Source: Billgrantia saliphila (GTDB taxonomy: Bacteria > Pseudomonadota > Gammaproteobacteria > Pseudomonadales > Halomonadaceae). From it: a stretch of 64,000 nt of DNA. The stretch spans positions 186,001-250,000 of the forward strand of contig NZ_PJRN01000002.1 of the NCBI RefSeq assembly GCF_002930105.1, read 5' to 3'. Position numbers and translations under genes: made by a program. Below, piece after piece: positions 37,781-49,450 of the stretch; positions within the stretch are counted from its first letter, which is position 1, and each line of letters begins with the position of its first letter. The notes beneath the pieces are model-generated. The model was given only the letters and a program-made list of their open reading frames with translations. It searched no databases and was not told where the DNA came from.

Positions 37781-37806
37781 GGCGGGGCATCCAGGGCTGC
37801 CCCGCC
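37781..37806 (+). terminator. Terminator-like hairpin before ettA
   Basis: Perfect 9-bp stem GGCGGGGCA / TGCCCCGCC with an 8-nt loop, 14 bp after the small acidic gene. No T-run follows, so it may be weak. Confidence 0.4.
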
Positions 37807-37928
37807 ACCCATCTCCGTCCGGGCCCAGATCTCGGCATTCAGCCCACAGGCCACGTCGAAGCTGGCCTTTGCCCCGCTCGGCCACTATCATCGTGGCCAC
37901 AGAAACCCCTCAACCCCAGTGGAATTCC

Positions 37929-39590
<1,662 letters not shown>

Positions 39591-39612
39591 TCCCGCGGGT
39601 ATCGTAATCGAC

Positions 39613-39638
39613 GAGGCCTCGCCCTAGGGCGAGGCCTC
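39613..39638. terminator. Bidirectional terminator between ettA and the DUF1328 gene
   Basis: Nearly uninterrupted palindrome GAGGCCTCGCCC-ta-GGGCGAGGCCTC (12-bp arms), 22 bp after the ettA stop and between convergent genes. Confidence 0.6.
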
Positions 39639-39673
39639 TTGCCGTGCGGCATCGGATAGGCGTCTACGCCTCG

Positions 39674-39832
39674 TCACGGTCGCCGACCGGTGATCAGCGA
39701 GACGATGAACAGCACGATGAACAGGAAGAACAGGATCTGGGCGATGGTTGTGGCCGCACCGGCGATACCCGAAAACCCCAGGACACCCGCGATGATCGCA
39801 ATAATCAGGAACAGCATTGCGTTGCCGAGCAT
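39674..39832 (-). CDS. DUF1328 small membrane protein
   Basis: 52 aa, almost entirely hydrophobic: [20 protein letters not shown], then [15 protein letters not shown] and a GRRP tail, i.e. two membrane helices. This is the DUF1328/YtjA family, commonly stress-induced and of unknown function. An ideal SD (AAGGAGGT) lies 5 nt upstream of ATG 39832. Its upstream region includes the hairpin at 39928-39952. Confidence 0.9.
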   Translation of the reverse strand: MLGNAMLFLIIAIIAGVLGFSGIAGAATTIAQILFFLFIVLFIVSLITGRRP

Positions 39833-39927
39833 GATAGACCTCCTTGATCGTCATGGCGCCATCCGTTGACGCCGAACCATCCCGCTTAGGTGTCTTTCAG
39901 GCTTGCGTGTACGGGGCGCAGCGTCAA

Positions 39928-39952
39928 GTTACCGAGGGTCATCCCTCGTAAC
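39928..39952 (-). terminator. Hairpin downstream of lpxL
   Basis: GTTAC(C)GAGGG / CCCTCGTAAC: a 10-bp stem with a one-base bulge and a 4-nt loop, 29 bp after the lpxL stop. A TTGACG follows on the minus strand and could be the -35 of the DUF1328 promoter. Confidence 0.4.
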
Positions 39953-39981
39953 GCCATGCGTCGCATTGAAACCTGCAGGCC

Positions 39982-40896
39982 TCAGTAAAAGCCCGGCTCG
40001 CCTCTTGGGCGGGTCTTGAAGCGTCGATGCAGCCACAGGTACTGCTCGGGATGCTTGCGTATCGCCTCCTCGATGAACGCATTGACACGTGCGGCATCGG
40101 CCACCTCGTCATCGCTGGGAAAATTCTCCAACGGCGGCCGGCATTCGATGGTGTAGGTGCGGTCGTCGGGGTTGCGATGGAACATCAGCGGCACCACCGG
40201 TGCGCCGGTCATCCGGGCGATCTTGGCCGTCAGCCGGATCGTGGCGGCCTCGATGCCGAAGAAGGGGGCGTATACACTGGCGTCGCGTCCGAAGTCCTGA
40301 TCCGGCGAATACCAGACGATATGCCCGGCCTTGATCCGGCGCACCACGCCGCGCAGGTCGTGCCGATCGATGGCTTCGCCGAAGATATGGCTTCGCGCAC
40401 CGGTCATGAAGCGGTCGAACAGCGGGTTGTTGTGGGGTCGGTAGACCACGTCAGCAGGAAAGAACAACGAGTGCAAGGCACCGCCGAGATCCAGCGTGGA
40501 GAAGTGAATGCCGATCAGCAGCACACCCTTGCCGCGCGCGTGTGCCTCGGCCAGATGGTGCGCGTTGCGGTAGGTAACCCGATGACGTAAATGGCGGGCA
40601 TCGCGGCACCAGGCGGTGGCCGTCTCGAGAATGCCGATGCCGTTGGCGGCGAAGGTTTCCTTGACCCGTTTCTCGCGCTGCGCCTCGTCAAGCTCGGGAA
40701 AGCACAGACGCAGATTGGTATCGACGATATGCCGCCGTCGCGGCACCAGCCGCCAAGCCAGCAGACCGAGGCCACGGCCGACGGCTAGCTTCAGTCGCCA
40801 CGGCAACCAGGCGCCTAGGTGCATGGCGCCGATCGCCAGCCAGGCGGGCCAGTAGCGGGGGTGAGCGAAGGAATCGGGCCAGTTGCGCTTGGACAT
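39982..40896 (-). CDS. lpxL: Lipid A late acyltransferase (LpxL/LpxP family)
   Basis: Adds a secondary acyl chain to Kdo-lipid IVA at the inner membrane. 304 aa with an N-terminal hydrophobic segment (about 18-50), the catalytic HX4D motif H131-FSTL-D136, VVYRPHNNPLFD and IVWYSPDQDFG. Normal family length (about 305). Follows alr by 45 bp on the same strand. Confidence 0.95.
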   Translation of the reverse strand: MSKRNWPDSFAHPRYWPAWLAIGAMHLGAWLPWRLKLAVGRGLGLLAWRLVPRRRHIVDTNLRLCFPELDEAQREKRVKETFAANGIGILETATAWCRDARHLRHRVTYRNAHHLAEAHARGKGVLLIGIHFSTLDLGGALHSLFFPADVVYRPHNNPLFDRFMTGARSHIFGEAIDRHDLRGVVRRIKAGHIVWYSPDQDFGRDASVYAPFFGIEAATIRLTAKIARMTGAPVVPLMFHRNPDDRTYTIECRPPLENFPSDDEVADAARVNAFIEEAIRKHPEQYLWLHRRFKTRPRGEPGFY

Positions 40897-40941
40897 TCTC
40901 GTTCTCGTTCGGATCGGGGTCGGCTTCGGTCGCAGGTTCGA

Positions 40942-42054
40942 TCAATCCCCATAGCGCCTGGGCACTCGGGGAAGAATGCCGGTCAGCAGCGTATAGCTGA
41001 TGGTGTCGCAATGGCGCGCCACCTCATCGACCGAGAGTACCGCACCGTGCCGCGACCGCCCCCAGAGCACCGCTTCGCTGCCGATATCGGCTTCGGCAAT
41101 GTCGGTGACGTCGACGGTGAGCATATCCATCGATACCTTGCCGGCAAGGGCCGCGCGGCGCCCCGCGATCAGTATCGGCGTACCATCGGCCGCGTGCCGA
41201 TCATAACCGTCGCCATAGCCGCAGGCCACCACGGCAATCCGCGACGGCCGCGGTGCACGCCAGCGGCCGCCGTAGCCCACCGGCTCACCCTGTGCCAGCT
41301 CGCGAATGGCGATGATCTCCGAACGCAGCGTCATGACCGGCTCGAGCTGGCGGCTGGCTTCGCTGGGCTGTTCCAACGGGTCGCTGCCGTAGAGCATCAC
41401 GCCGGGGCGCACCCAATCGCCATGCGCCTGCGGCCAGGCCAGGGTCGCCGGGGAGTTGGCCAGGCACAACGGCGCCTTGAGCGTTTCCGCGAGATTTCGC
41501 ATGCAGTCGAGCTGCTTGCGGCAGTAGCCCGGATCGACGGCGTCGGCAGTGGCGAAGTGGCTCATCAGCAACGGATCGGCGACGCGATCGGGAGCGGCGG
41601 CCAGGCGCGCCCAGACATCGGCGGCCCGCTCGGCGGGGAAGCCCAGTCGATGCATGCCGGAATCGACCTTGAGCCACACCGGGATTGGGCGCTGCGGGCG
41701 ATAGGCCAGCAGCGCCCGGACCTGCCATTCGCTGTGCACCGCCAGCCACAAGCCCAGAGCCTCGACACGGGGCAGCTCAGCGGCCTCGAAGATGCCTTCA
41801 AGCAATACCACGGGAGAGCGCACGCCACCGTCGCGCAGGGCTTCGGCCTCCTCCAGGCAAGCCACGGCGAAGGCCGGCGGCCGCTCTCCCGGCGGCAGGG
41901 CTTCCAGCGCCAGGGCGCAGGCCACGGCGCCATGGCCGTAGGCATTCGCCTTGATCACGGCCAACGCCCGGCTCCCCGAGGCCAGTTCACGGGCGATGGC
42001 GTAGTTGCGACGCAGGGCGACGAGATCGATATCGGCGACCAATGGCCTGGCCAT
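40942..42054 (-). CDS. alr: Alanine racemase
   Basis: PLP enzyme making D-alanine for peptidoglycan. 370 aa. PLP lysine K35 in AVIKANAYGHG and the second catalytic Tyr Y261 in VGYGGRW; SMDMLTVDVTD is conserved. ATG 42054 has GGAGG 6 nt upstream. A small hairpin (GGAACC-tgcg-GGTTCC, 42081-42096) lies in its leader, downstream of the tolC terminator. Whether it is biosynthetic (alr) or catabolic (dadX) cannot be told; no dadA neighbour. Confidence 0.96.
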   Translation of the reverse strand: MARPLVADIDLVALRRNYAIARELASGSRALAVIKANAYGHGAVACALALEALPPGERPPAFAVACLEEAEALRDGGVRSPVVLLEGIFEAAELPRVEALGLWLAVHSEWQVRALLAYRPQRPIPVWLKVDSGMHRLGFPAERAADVWARLAAAPDRVADPLLMSHFATADAVDPGYCRKQLDCMRNLAETLKAPLCLANSPATLAWPQAHGDWVRPGVMLYGSDPLEQPSEASRQLEPVMTLRSEIIAIRELAQGEPVGYGGRWRAPRPSRIAVVACGYGDGYDRHAADGTPILIAGRRAALAGKVSMDMLTVDVTDIAEADIGSEAVLWGRSRHGAVLSVDEVARHCDTISYTLLTGILPRVPRRYGD

Positions 42055-42100
42055 GGCGAGCCTCCAAGGTAAAACGGCCCGGAACCTGCGGGTTCCGATG

Positions 42101-42126
42101 AAGAAAAACCACCGACGCATCGGTGG
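42101..42126 (-). terminator. Rho-independent terminator of tolC
   Basis: Minus strand: stem CCACCGA / TCGGTGG with a 4-nt loop followed by TTTTTCTT, 38 bp after the tolC stop. Confidence 0.85.
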
Positions 42127-42164
42127 CTTTCGGTCGCATACGTCCCGCTAGCGCAGAGCCGCGT

Positions 42165-43613
42165 TCAGGACGGCGCCTGGGGGCGCTCACCAATGTTCAT
42201 CACCGAATCACCGCTGGCTTCGTCGGGCAGCTCCAGCGAGACACGCTCCTCCTCGGAGAGCCAGGCGTTGACGGTGCGTATCGACTCCGGCCCGAGCAGG
42301 CCGGCCTGCTGCTGCAGCTGCAACAGACTGAGAATGTAGTCGTAGCGTGCCTCGGCATGCTCGGCGATGGCATTGAACAGGTTCTGCTCGGCATTGAGCA
42401 CGTCGACGATGTTGCGCGTGCCTACTTCATAGCCCGAGCGGGTCGCCTCGAGCGCGCTCTGGTTGGAGACGATCGCCTGGCGCCGTGCCTCGACGGTCTC
42501 CACGTTATTGTTGACCTGAGTGAACAGCGAGCGCACCTGCTGAACGGTATCGCGACGCTGGGCCTCGAAGTCGTACTGGCTGGCCTCGAGCAGAAAGCCG
42601 CTCTGGCGGATCTGAGCCCGCGTCGTGCCGCCGGTGTAGAGCGGCAGGCTGGCGCGCAGACCGATCTGACTCTCCGACTGGTAGGAGGTACCGGTACGGT
42701 CGCTGTCCGACCAGCCGTAATTGGCGAAGGCGGAAAGCACCGGCTGCTGCCCGGCACGCGCGATGTCGACGGAGCTGCGCGCCACTTCGACGCCGGCCTC
42801 GGCCAGCTGTACGAGGGGGCTGCTTGCCATGGCCAGTTGCACCCACTCCTCGCGATCGACCGGCACGGGCCCCTCGATGGGCACCTCCTCCTCGAGCGCC
42901 TCGATGCTCCGGTAGCGGTGGCCGGTCAGACGCTCGAGCGCTTCGAAGCTGACCTGCATGGCTCCCTCCGCGGCGATGCGCTGGGCGCGAGCCAGGTCAA
43001 AGGAAGCCTGGGCTTCGTGCACGTCGGTAATGGCGATCAGGCCGACCTCGAAGCGCTCGCGGGCTTGTTCCAATTGCCGGCTGATGGCGGTTTCCTGCGC
43101 CCGTCGCGCGCTGAGCACGTCGTGGGCACGCAGGATCTCGAAGTAGGCGCTGGCGACATCGAACAGCAACTGCTGCGTGGCGACGTCCACCGTCAGCGCG
43201 TCGCGGTCGATCTCGCGCTCGGCCCGTTCGAGTTCGGCGCGTCGCGAGGGGGCATAGAGCGCCTGCTCGGCATCCAGGGTCAGGCTGGCACTGTTGACGG
43301 TATCTTCGGTCTCGAATGCCTCTGAAGGCACACCGGGAAACCGGGCACCCTCGTTGGCACTGGAGTAAGTGCGGGCATGACTGGCGCTGCCCCCCACGGA
43401 AAGCTGGGGCAGCAGCGTCCCGCGCTGAGCGTCCCGCGCAGCTTCGGTGGCGCGAAAACCGGCGCGAGTGGAGCTCAGTTCGGCATCGTTGTCGAGCGCA
43501 TCCTGGGTGATCGTCCAGAGATCGGCGGCCTGGGCGTTGGCGGTCATGGCCAGACCGACGAGTACGGCCAGACCGCGGCGACGAAAGTGCCTAGAGATCG
43601 GGGGGCGGAGCAT
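42165..43613 (-). CDS. tolC: TolC-family outer membrane channel
   Basis: Trimeric outer-membrane exit duct for efflux pumps and type I secretion. 482 aa with a signal peptide (to about ANAQA, residue 30), two long helical repeats with TolC periodicity, and PLYTGGTTRAQIRQS plus VGTRNIVDVLNAEQNLFNA, a conserved block. ATG 43613 with AAGGG upstream; a TTG at 43634 is weaker. No pump genes nearby, so it is probably a general partner, as in E. coli. Confidence 0.93.
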   Translation of the reverse strand: MLRPPISRHFRRRGLAVLVGLAMTANAQAADLWTITQDALDNDAELSSTRAGFRATEAARDAQRGTLLPQLSVGGSASHARTYSSANEGARFPGVPSEAFETEDTVNSASLTLDAEQALYAPSRRAELERAEREIDRDALTVDVATQQLLFDVASAYFEILRAHDVLSARRAQETAISRQLEQARERFEVGLIAITDVHEAQASFDLARAQRIAAEGAMQVSFEALERLTGHRYRSIEALEEEVPIEGPVPVDREEWVQLAMASSPLVQLAEAGVEVARSSVDIARAGQQPVLSAFANYGWSDSDRTGTSYQSESQIGLRASLPLYTGGTTRAQIRQSGFLLEASQYDFEAQRRDTVQQVRSLFTQVNNNVETVEARRQAIVSNQSALEATRSGYEVGTRNIVDVLNAEQNLFNAIAEHAEARYDYILSLLQLQQQAGLLGPESIRTVNAWLSEEERVSLELPDEASGDSVMNIGERPQAPS

Positions 43614-43675
43614 TGATTCTTTTCCCTTGTTCAACCCTGCATGGTAAGGACGCTAATGATAACCCGGCAGCATGC

Positions 43676-43710
43676 AGAAAATATGCAGCCGGTCTGTCGA
43701 CCGGCTGCAT
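43676..43710 (-). terminator. Terminator of rpoS
   Basis: Perfect 12-bp stem ATGCAGCCGGTC / GACCGGCTGCAT with a 4-nt loop, 20 bp after the rpoS stop, followed on the minus strand by ATTTTC. Confidence 0.75.
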
Positions 43711-43729
43711 CGTCGATACATCAGTCCCG

Positions 43730-44719
43730 CTATTCGTTGAAGATGTTATCCATCGACAGGCCCTGCTTCTCGAGCACCCGACGCAGTTTCTTGAGCGCCT
43801 CGACCTGGATCTGCCGCACCCGCTCGCGGGTCAGACCGATCTCGTCGCCGACCTCCTCGAGAGTGGCGGCCTCGTGACCGCGCAGGCCGAAACGGCGCAC
43901 GACCACTTCCATCTGCTTTTCGGTCAGTTCCGCCAGCCAATCGTCGACGTGCTCCTTGACGTCGACGTCGACCAACGAGGATTCCGGACCCTGCTCGTTG
44001 TCGTCGGCAAGCGTCTCGATCAGCGGCTTGTCGCTCTCGCCGCCCATCGGATAATCCACCGAGGAGACGCGCTCGTTGAGCCCCATCATCTTCTTCACCG
44101 ACTCGACAGGCTTGTCGAGGTAGTCGGCGATCTCTTCCGGCGTGGCCTCGTGATCCAGCTTCTGGGTCAGCTCACGGGCCGCCCGCAGGTAGATGTTGAG
44201 TTCCTTGACCACGTGGATCGGCAGCCGGATGGTGCGGGTCTGATTCATCAGTGCCCGCTCGATGGTCTGGCGAATCCACCAGGTGGCATAGGTGGAGAAG
44301 CGGAAGCCGCGCTCGGGATCGAATTTCTCCACCGCCCGAATCAGCCCGAGGTTGCCCTCCTCGATCAGATCGAGCAGGGTCAGCCCCCGGTTGAGGTAGC
44401 GTCTGGCGATCTTCACCACCAGGCGCAGGTTGGACTCGATCATCCTCGCCCGCCCTGCCGGGTCTCCCTTCTGAGCGAGGCGTCCGAAGTACACCTCCTC
44501 CTCGGGGGTCAGCAGCGGCGAGAAGCCGATCTCGTTGAGATAGATCTGAGTGGCATCGAGGCTATGATGATAGTGTTTGTCCTCCCGACTCAGCGCTTTC
44601 TCGAACGCATCGTCGTCACTATCGCTGGCCGAATTATCCGCGTCCGCCCCGAGTTCCTGTTCGGCCTCGGTGACGTCGTTGAGATCCACATCCTGAAGGT
44701 CCCGTTCAAGCATGCTCAT
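43730..44719 (-). CDS. rpoS: RNA polymerase sigma factor RpoS
   Basis: Stationary-phase/general stress sigma factor, 329 aa. Region 1.2 [17 protein letters not shown]; region 2 [55 protein letters not shown] (conserved -10 recognition); region 4 with [17 protein letters not shown]. The acidic N-terminus is typical. It follows nlpD by 150 bp; in relatives the main rpoS promoter lies inside nlpD. An alternative start is ATG 44713. Confidence 0.98.
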   Translation of the reverse strand: MSMLERDLQDVDLNDVTEAEQELGADADNSASDSDDDAFEKALSREDKHYHHSLDATQIYLNEIGFSPLLTPEEEVYFGRLAQKGDPAGRARMIESNLRLVVKIARRYLNRGLTLLDLIEEGNLGLIRAVEKFDPERGFRFSTYATWWIRQTIERALMNQTRTIRLPIHVVKELNIYLRAARELTQKLDHEATPEEIADYLDKPVESVKKMMGLNERVSSVDYPMGGESDKPLIETLADDNEQGPESSLVDVDVKEHVDDWLAELTEKQMEVVVRRFGLRGHEAATLEEVGDEIGLTRERVRQIQVEALKKLRRVLEKQGLSMDNIFNE

Positions 44720-44869
44720 CGGTTGCTACCCCGTAGTTTCGTCCTGAGGTGCCGGTACACCTGGCATCGTTTTGTAGCACGCAGCTTCTTTTACTTGTTG
44801 TGTTTCCTCATGGTGCCCGTCGCCGGGCACCGTGGGCCACCGTGACGCCCCGGTGGCGCCGCAGCCGAA

Positions 44870-45961
44870 CTATCGCTGCGGCAGATACTGAAGGGGGTCC
44901 TGAGGCTGGCCATCCTTGCGCACCTCGAAATGCAGCCTGGCACTTTCGGCGTCGCTATCGCCCATCGTAGCGATCACTTCGCCGGCCTCGACCACATCGT
45001 TCTCCGTGACCTGGAGCGAATCGTTGTGGGCGTAAGCGCTCAGGTATTGGTCGTTATGCTTGAGCAGGACGAGGTTGCCGTAGCCCCTCACCCCGCTGCC
45101 CGCATAGACCACGATACCGGGGCCAGCTGCTCTGACAGGTTGCCCCTTTTGCCCGGCGATATCAATGCCGGCGGTGATGCTGCCACCCTCACCGAAGCTA
45201 CCAACCACTTCTCCATCGGTAGGCCACTGCCAGTCAACGTCTTCCACCGGCGTATAGCTTTGACTCTCGCGCTCGGGCTGGCGTTCCGGCGCTCCCGCCA
45301 CCTCGGTGCCGGCATCCGGTTCTGCCTCGGCAGCCGGTTCCGGCTCTTCCTCGGGCTGAGCCGCAACGGCAACGTCCTCCTCGACACGAGAAGCTTCCTG
45401 CGATGTATCGGCGGGAGCCTGCGCAGGCGCTTCGGACCGTCCGTCGGACTGAGACGACGTCGCCGATCGGTTGCCGGCTACGCTCTCGGCGCCGGCGAGA
45501 GCCGCCTGACTCGGTGCCGCCCGGTCGCCCTCGAGAGACTGCACGGTCAGGCGCCGGTTGCGCTCGATGGCCTCCTCGTCGGGCAGCAGCCAGTCGTCGC
45601 CCTCGCTCCCCGCGGCGCCGCTGCCGAGAGCACTTGCCGTCGCCACTTGTTCCCCATCCCGTTCACCGGAGCGCTGTTCCTGCGACGGTTCGCCCGCGGC
45701 ATCGCCCAGGCGCAGCTCCTGACCGGGTTGAATGCGGTAGGGCGGGCTGATGTCGTTGAGGCGGGCCAGGTCGCGATAGTCCATGTCATGGCGCCAAGCG
45801 ATGCCATACAGGGTATCGCCCTGTTCCACCGTGTAGCGGCCGATCGTCTCGCTCTCCCGGCTCGCCGAGAGATCGCGGACCTGGGGCGTGCCACGCTCCT
45901 GCTGGGCGGCACAGCCGGCCATCGCCAAGGCAACGGCCGTCATGAGGAACACCTTACGCAT
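44870..45961 (-). CDS. nlpD: LysM/LytM lipoprotein NlpD, amidase activator
   Basis: Outer-membrane lipoprotein that activates the AmiC amidase at division. 363 aa: lipobox LAMAGC with C17, LysM domain at 42-86, a long Glu/Ala/Ser-rich linker, and a C-terminal LytM domain (about 250-362). Catalytic zinc ligands are lost (TAGID for HxGxD; ARLHFEV for HLHFE), as expected of an activator and not an enzyme. ATG 45961 is chosen because AAGGAGG lies 9 nt away; ATG 45970 directly abuts it. It overlaps the DUF368 gene by 8 bp. Confidence 0.93.
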   Translation of the reverse strand: MRKVFLMTAVALAMAGCAAQQERGTPQVRDLSASRESETIGRYTVEQGDTLYGIAWRHDMDYRDLARLNDISPPYRIQPGQELRLGDAAGEPSQEQRSGERDGEQVATASALGSGAAGSEGDDWLLPDEEAIERNRRLTVQSLEGDRAAPSQAALAGAESVAGNRSATSSQSDGRSEAPAQAPADTSQEASRVEEDVAVAAQPEEEPEPAAEAEPDAGTEVAGAPERQPERESQSYTPVEDVDWQWPTDGEVVGSFGEGGSITAGIDIAGQKGQPVRAAGPGIVVYAGSGVRGYGNLVLLKHNDQYLSAYAHNDSLQVTENDVVEAGEVIATMGDSDAESARLHFEVRKDGQPQDPLQYLPQR

Positions 45962-46937
45962 TGGAGCCATCCTCCTTGTCAGGCGGGGGTTGAGAGCCTT
46001 CAGTTGCCATGTCGGGGTTGTCCCCGGCATAGCGATCAAGCATGAGGACCAGGGCCGCTCCGACCAGCATGGTCACCAGCACCGGCAGCAGCAGGCCGGG
46101 CTCCCCGGTCAGGTCGGCGTAGTGGCCGGGTGTCAGGTAGCGGTAGTCGAGCGGGATCATGCGCCCCTCGGGGCCGAGCTGGTAGCGGACGAGTTCACGC
46201 CAGGGCCACAGCACCGGCAGTGAGCCGACGATGAAGCCGACCAGCAGCTGCAGGGTCGCGGCGTGATAGTGGCGAAGCAGCCATGAAAGCAGGCGAGAGA
46301 AGCCGAACAGGCCAATCAGGCAGCCGATCGAAAACGTGCCGAGCAGCGCCAGATCGAAGCTGCGTATGCCCTGCATCACGGTTCCGTAGAGTCCCATGGA
46401 GAGCAGCAGGAAGCTGCCCGAGACGCCGGGCAGCAGCAGCGCGCTGATGGCGATGGCCCCGGCGATGACGAGCATCAGCGAGGGGCTGCCCAGCAGGTTG
46501 ACCATGGGCATCAACTTGGGTAACCCGTGCGCCAGCAGCAGACCGACGACCAGCGGCAGCAAGTGCCACGGTTTCCAGTCGACGGGATGACGACTGACCA
46601 CCAGCGCCGAGGCCGCCACCAGGCCGAAGAAAAAGCCGTTGAGCAGCAGCGGATAATCATCCAGCAGCCAGACGACCAGATGTGCCACGCTGACCAGACT
46701 GATGCCGACACCAAGCAGCAGCGGCAGCGCGAACGCCAGGTTGAGGTGGACGACGAGCCCACGCAGCCCGCCGCGTCGCCAGGCCGGGATGGCGGCGGGA
46801 CCGAACTGTTTGATGGTATGAATGAGCTCCTCGTAGATCCCGGTGACGAAGGCAATGGTGCCACCGGAAACGCCTGGCACGGCGTCGGCCGCGCCCATGC
46901 CGGCCCCCTTGAGAAAGACACTGAGTTGTCGCTTCAA
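45954..46937 (-). CDS. DUF368 membrane protein, probable undecaprenyl-phosphate transporter (PopT-like)
   Basis: 327 aa, about 8-10 membrane helices. GAADAVPGVSGGTIAFVTGIYEELI and its second copy ALLLPGVSGSFLLLSMGLYGTV are the paired DUF368 signatures. Family members recycle undecaprenyl phosphate across the inner membrane. It starts with TTG 46937, supported by AAGGAGT 6 nt upstream, and the TTG overlaps the pcm stop by 4 bp. It is inserted between pcm and nlpD, which are adjacent in E. coli. Confidence 0.92.
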   Translation of the reverse strand: MKRQLSVFLKGAGMGAADAVPGVSGGTIAFVTGIYEELIHTIKQFGPAAIPAWRRGGLRGLVVHLNLAFALPLLLGVGISLVSVAHLVVWLLDDYPLLLNGFFFGLVAASALVVSRHPVDWKPWHLLPLVVGLLLAHGLPKLMPMVNLLGSPSLMLVIAGAIAISALLLPGVSGSFLLLSMGLYGTVMQGIRSFDLALLGTFSIGCLIGLFGFSRLLSWLLRHYHAATLQLLVGFIVGSLPVLWPWRELVRYQLGPEGRMIPLDYRYLTPGHYADLTGEPGLLLPVLVTMLVGAALVLMLDRYAGDNPDMATEGSQPPPDKEDGSNA

Positions 46938-47614
46938 CGAATCACTCCTTGCAACAGCGGCACGAAGCGTACCCGCTCCAGCCGCTGGACGTCATGTTGG
47001 TGGCCGAGGCGCCGCACCCGGGTCAGCCACTGCGCCCCCGTCGCATCGGCCAGCGGCAGGATCATCACACCTCCGTCGGCCAACTGCGCGATCAAGGCCT
47101 CGGGCAATTCATGGGCGCAGGCGGTAAGCAGCACGACATCGAAAGGTGCGGCTTCCTGCCAGCCATGGCCGCCGTCGGCCAGACGCAGGCGCACGTTATG
47201 CGCCCGCAGCAGGCGCAACCGCTGTGCCGCCCGGCGATGCAGGGCACTGATGCGCTCCACCGACCACAGCTCCGGCACCAGGCGAGACAGGATCAGCGTC
47301 TGATAACCGGACCCGGTACCGATCTCCAGCACGCGTCGTGGCGCCTCACCCATCACCAGCTCGGTCATGCGCGCCACCATCCATGGCTGCGATAGCGTCT
47401 GGCCATGGCCGATGGGCAACGAGGTATCCTCATAAGCACGATGAGCCAACGCTTCGTCGAGGAACAGATGGCGCGGCTCGCCGGCCATGGTCCGCAGCAC
47501 CCGTTCGTCGACGATGCCCTGGTCTGCCAGGCGCGCCGCCATTCGGTCACGGGTTCGCTGCGATGTCATGCCGACACCGCGCAGCAACTCAGACAATCGT
47601 TCAGGCGAATGCAT
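46934..47614 (-). CDS. pcm: Protein-L-isoaspartate O-methyltransferase
   Basis: SAM-dependent repair of isoaspartyl residues in damaged proteins. 226 aa with [31 protein letters not shown] and the SAM loop [19 protein letters not shown] 47614 (AGGG 8 nt upstream) overlaps surE by 14 bp; ATG 47569 (MTSQRTRDR) would give the 211-aa length usual in Pseudomonas and is a real alternative. One unusual feature: the later motif reads [12 protein letters not shown] where many have TAAxxxxPxxL. Confidence 0.94.
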   Translation of the reverse strand: MHSPERLSELLRGVGMTSQRTRDRMAARLADQGIVDERVLRTMAGEPRHLFLDEALAHRAYEDTSLPIGHGQTLSQPWMVARMTELVMGEAPRRVLEIGTGSGYQTLILSRLVPELWSVERISALHRRAAQRLRLLRAHNVRLRLADGGHGWQEAAPFDVVLLTACAHELPEALIAQLADGGVMILPLADATGAQWLTRVRRLGHQHDVQRLERVRFVPLLQGVIR

Positions 47615-48347
47615 CCAGCCAGCCCTGCACATCTTCGATAGCGGCACGCTGCGTCAGGTCGGTCTGCAACGGCGTGATCGACACATAGCCCGCCTCGATG
47701 GCGGCGAAATCGGTATCCGGGCCATCATCGGCATTCTGTCCCACGGCCGCAATCCAGTAGCGCAGCCGCCCACGCGGATCGCGTACCTCCATCGGCCGCT
47801 CGGCCGGACCGCGATAGCCCATGCGAGTGACGCGAAAACCCTGGATCTCGTCCCAGGGTAGGTCCGGCACGTTGACGTTGAGCAGGCTGCGGGGCGGCAA
47901 CGAGAGCTGGTCTGCCGCCCCCACCAGGCTCGCCGCCACACGCCCGGCGGTGTCGAAATGGTGCGAGCCGACCAGCGACATGGCGATCGCCGCCATGCCC
48001 AGGTTGCGCCCTTCCATGGCTGCCGCCACGGTGCCCGAGTAGAGCACGTCGTCTCCCAGATTGCCGCCATGGTTGATGCCCGAGATCACCAGGTCGGGTT
48101 TCTCGTCCCAGACACCGTTGACACCCAGATAGACACAGTCGGCCGGCGTTCCGTCGACGCAGTGGAAACCGTTGTCCAGTGCCGTCAGCGACAGCGGCCG
48201 GCTGAGCGTTAACGAGTTGCTCGCCCCGCTGCGATCGCGATCGGGCGCTACCACGCGCAGCCGGGCATGCGGCGCCAGCGCCTCGTAAAGGGCGCGCAGG
48301 CCCGGAGCATGAACTCCGTCATCGTTGGAAAGCAAGAGTCTGCGCAT
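47601..48347 (-). CDS. surE: 5'/3'-nucleotidase SurE
   Basis: Metal-dependent survival-protein phosphatase. 248 aa. [17 protein letters not shown] carries the DD metal ligands; [15 protein letters not shown] and [22 protein letters not shown] are diagnostic. ATG 48347 with AGAGGT upstream; a GTG at 48374 that overlaps the truD stop is possible but adds nine unusual residues. Confidence 0.97.
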   Translation of the reverse strand: MRRLLLSNDDGVHAPGLRALYEALAPHARLRVVAPDRDRSGASNSLTLSRPLSLTALDNGFHCVDGTPADCVYLGVNGVWDEKPDLVISGINHGGNLGDDVLYSGTVAAAMEGRNLGMAAIAMSLVGSHHFDTAGRVAASLVGAADQLSLPPRSLLNVNVPDLPWDEIQGFRVTRMGYRGPAERPMEVRDPRGRLRYWIAAVGQNADDGPDTDFAAIEAGYVSITPLQTDLTQRAAIEDVQGWLDAFA

Positions 48348-48370
48348 GGATATGACCTCTTCGATATGGC

Positions 48371-49450
48371 TCACGCCTCGGCGTGGATGCCGTCAAGCGC
48401 AAGCGTAAGCGTCGGATGCGCGATCAGTTCGCGCAGCACTGCCGTGGCGAAACCGCCCCGCGGCAGGCTGAAATCGAGCCGCAATCGATCGCCCTCGTAC
48501 GTCAGCTGTGGATGATCCAGGCGCATGCGCAGGGCGCGCCGGGCCAGGCGGACGCCGCTGCGCTCGAGCCCTTCGCACAGCGCCGCATGCCGCACCTGGA
48601 GCGCCTGCTCGTAGCGCCCCGCCTCGCCGCTGGCGTGGGAGTCGCCGACGCCCCACAGTATACCGGTGGGGTGCAGGTCGAGCGTTGCCGCCCGCTCGCT
48701 CAGATCGGCAGCGACCGTCTCGACGACGAACTGGCTCGCCGTCCCGTCGAGCATCGCCACGTCGCCCGGTACCAGATGCTGCCAACTGCCGTCCGCCAAG
48801 CGCGTGGCCAGCAGTTCGTTGAACAGGAAGCTGCGCGCGGCGGAGAGCAGCATGCCCTCACGATCGTCACGCTTGCGCCAGCCGCGCGCCAGCACCGCCC
48901 GAGCGCGCATCAGATTACGCCCCTCCGGGCCGAAGCGCTGGGGGCCGAACAGGTTGGGCACGCCATGCCGGCACAGCCAGGCCCAGCGTTGGTCGAGGCC
49001 GGCCTGGACCGCCACCCCCGATATCCGCAGGGTGAAGCGGTTGGTGCGGTGAACGCCGCGCTTGAGCTTACGTGGATGACGCACCTGCTCGAGCACGCGT
49101 ATCCCGCACTCGCCCAGCCGCTCGCTCAGGTCGGCCGGCGCCTCGCGGCCCGGCAGGTGTAGCGAGAGCCACTGCCGGGTCACGGCAATGCGATCCTTCA
49201 TGCCCGAGTAGCCCACGGCGCGCTGCGGCAAATTGCCGACGCGTGCGAGATGACGCACCGCCTCCAGGGTGGTAAGGCCGCGCTTCTCGATCCATAGCCA
49301 CAGGTGCTCGCCATGCCCCTCCGGCGCGAAACCGAGCGACTCCTCGACTACGAAGTCCTCTGGCACCAGGCGGTATTCGCCGGCGCTGGGCGGACCGAAT
49401 TCGGCCTCGGTGGCACGTGGCCAGTCCCGCCGTCCTAGCGTCTCGCTCAC
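48371..49450 (-). CDS. truD: tRNA pseudouridine(13) synthase TruD
   Basis: Modifies U13 in tRNA-Glu. 359 aa; catalytic D86 in [15 protein letters not shown], plus [10 protein letters not shown] and [12 protein letters not shown]. Starts with GTG 49450, which overlaps the ispF stop by 4 bp. Internal position in the ispD-ispF-truD-surE string matches E. coli. Confidence 0.97.
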   Translation of the reverse strand: MSETLGRRDWPRATEAEFGPPSAGEYRLVPEDFVVEESLGFAPEGHGEHLWLWIEKRGLTTLEAVRHLARVGNLPQRAVGYSGMKDRIAVTRQWLSLHLPGREAPADLSERLGECGIRVLEQVRHPRKLKRGVHRTNRFTLRISGVAVQAGLDQRWAWLCRHGVPNLFGPQRFGPEGRNLMRARAVLARGWRKRDDREGMLLSAARSFLFNELLATRLADGSWQHLVPGDVAMLDGTASQFVVETVAADLSERAATLDLHPTGILWGVGDSHASGEAGRYEQALQVRHAALCEGLERSGVRLARRALRMRLDHPQLTYEGDRLRLDFSLPRGGFATAVLRELIAHPTLTLALDGIHAEA

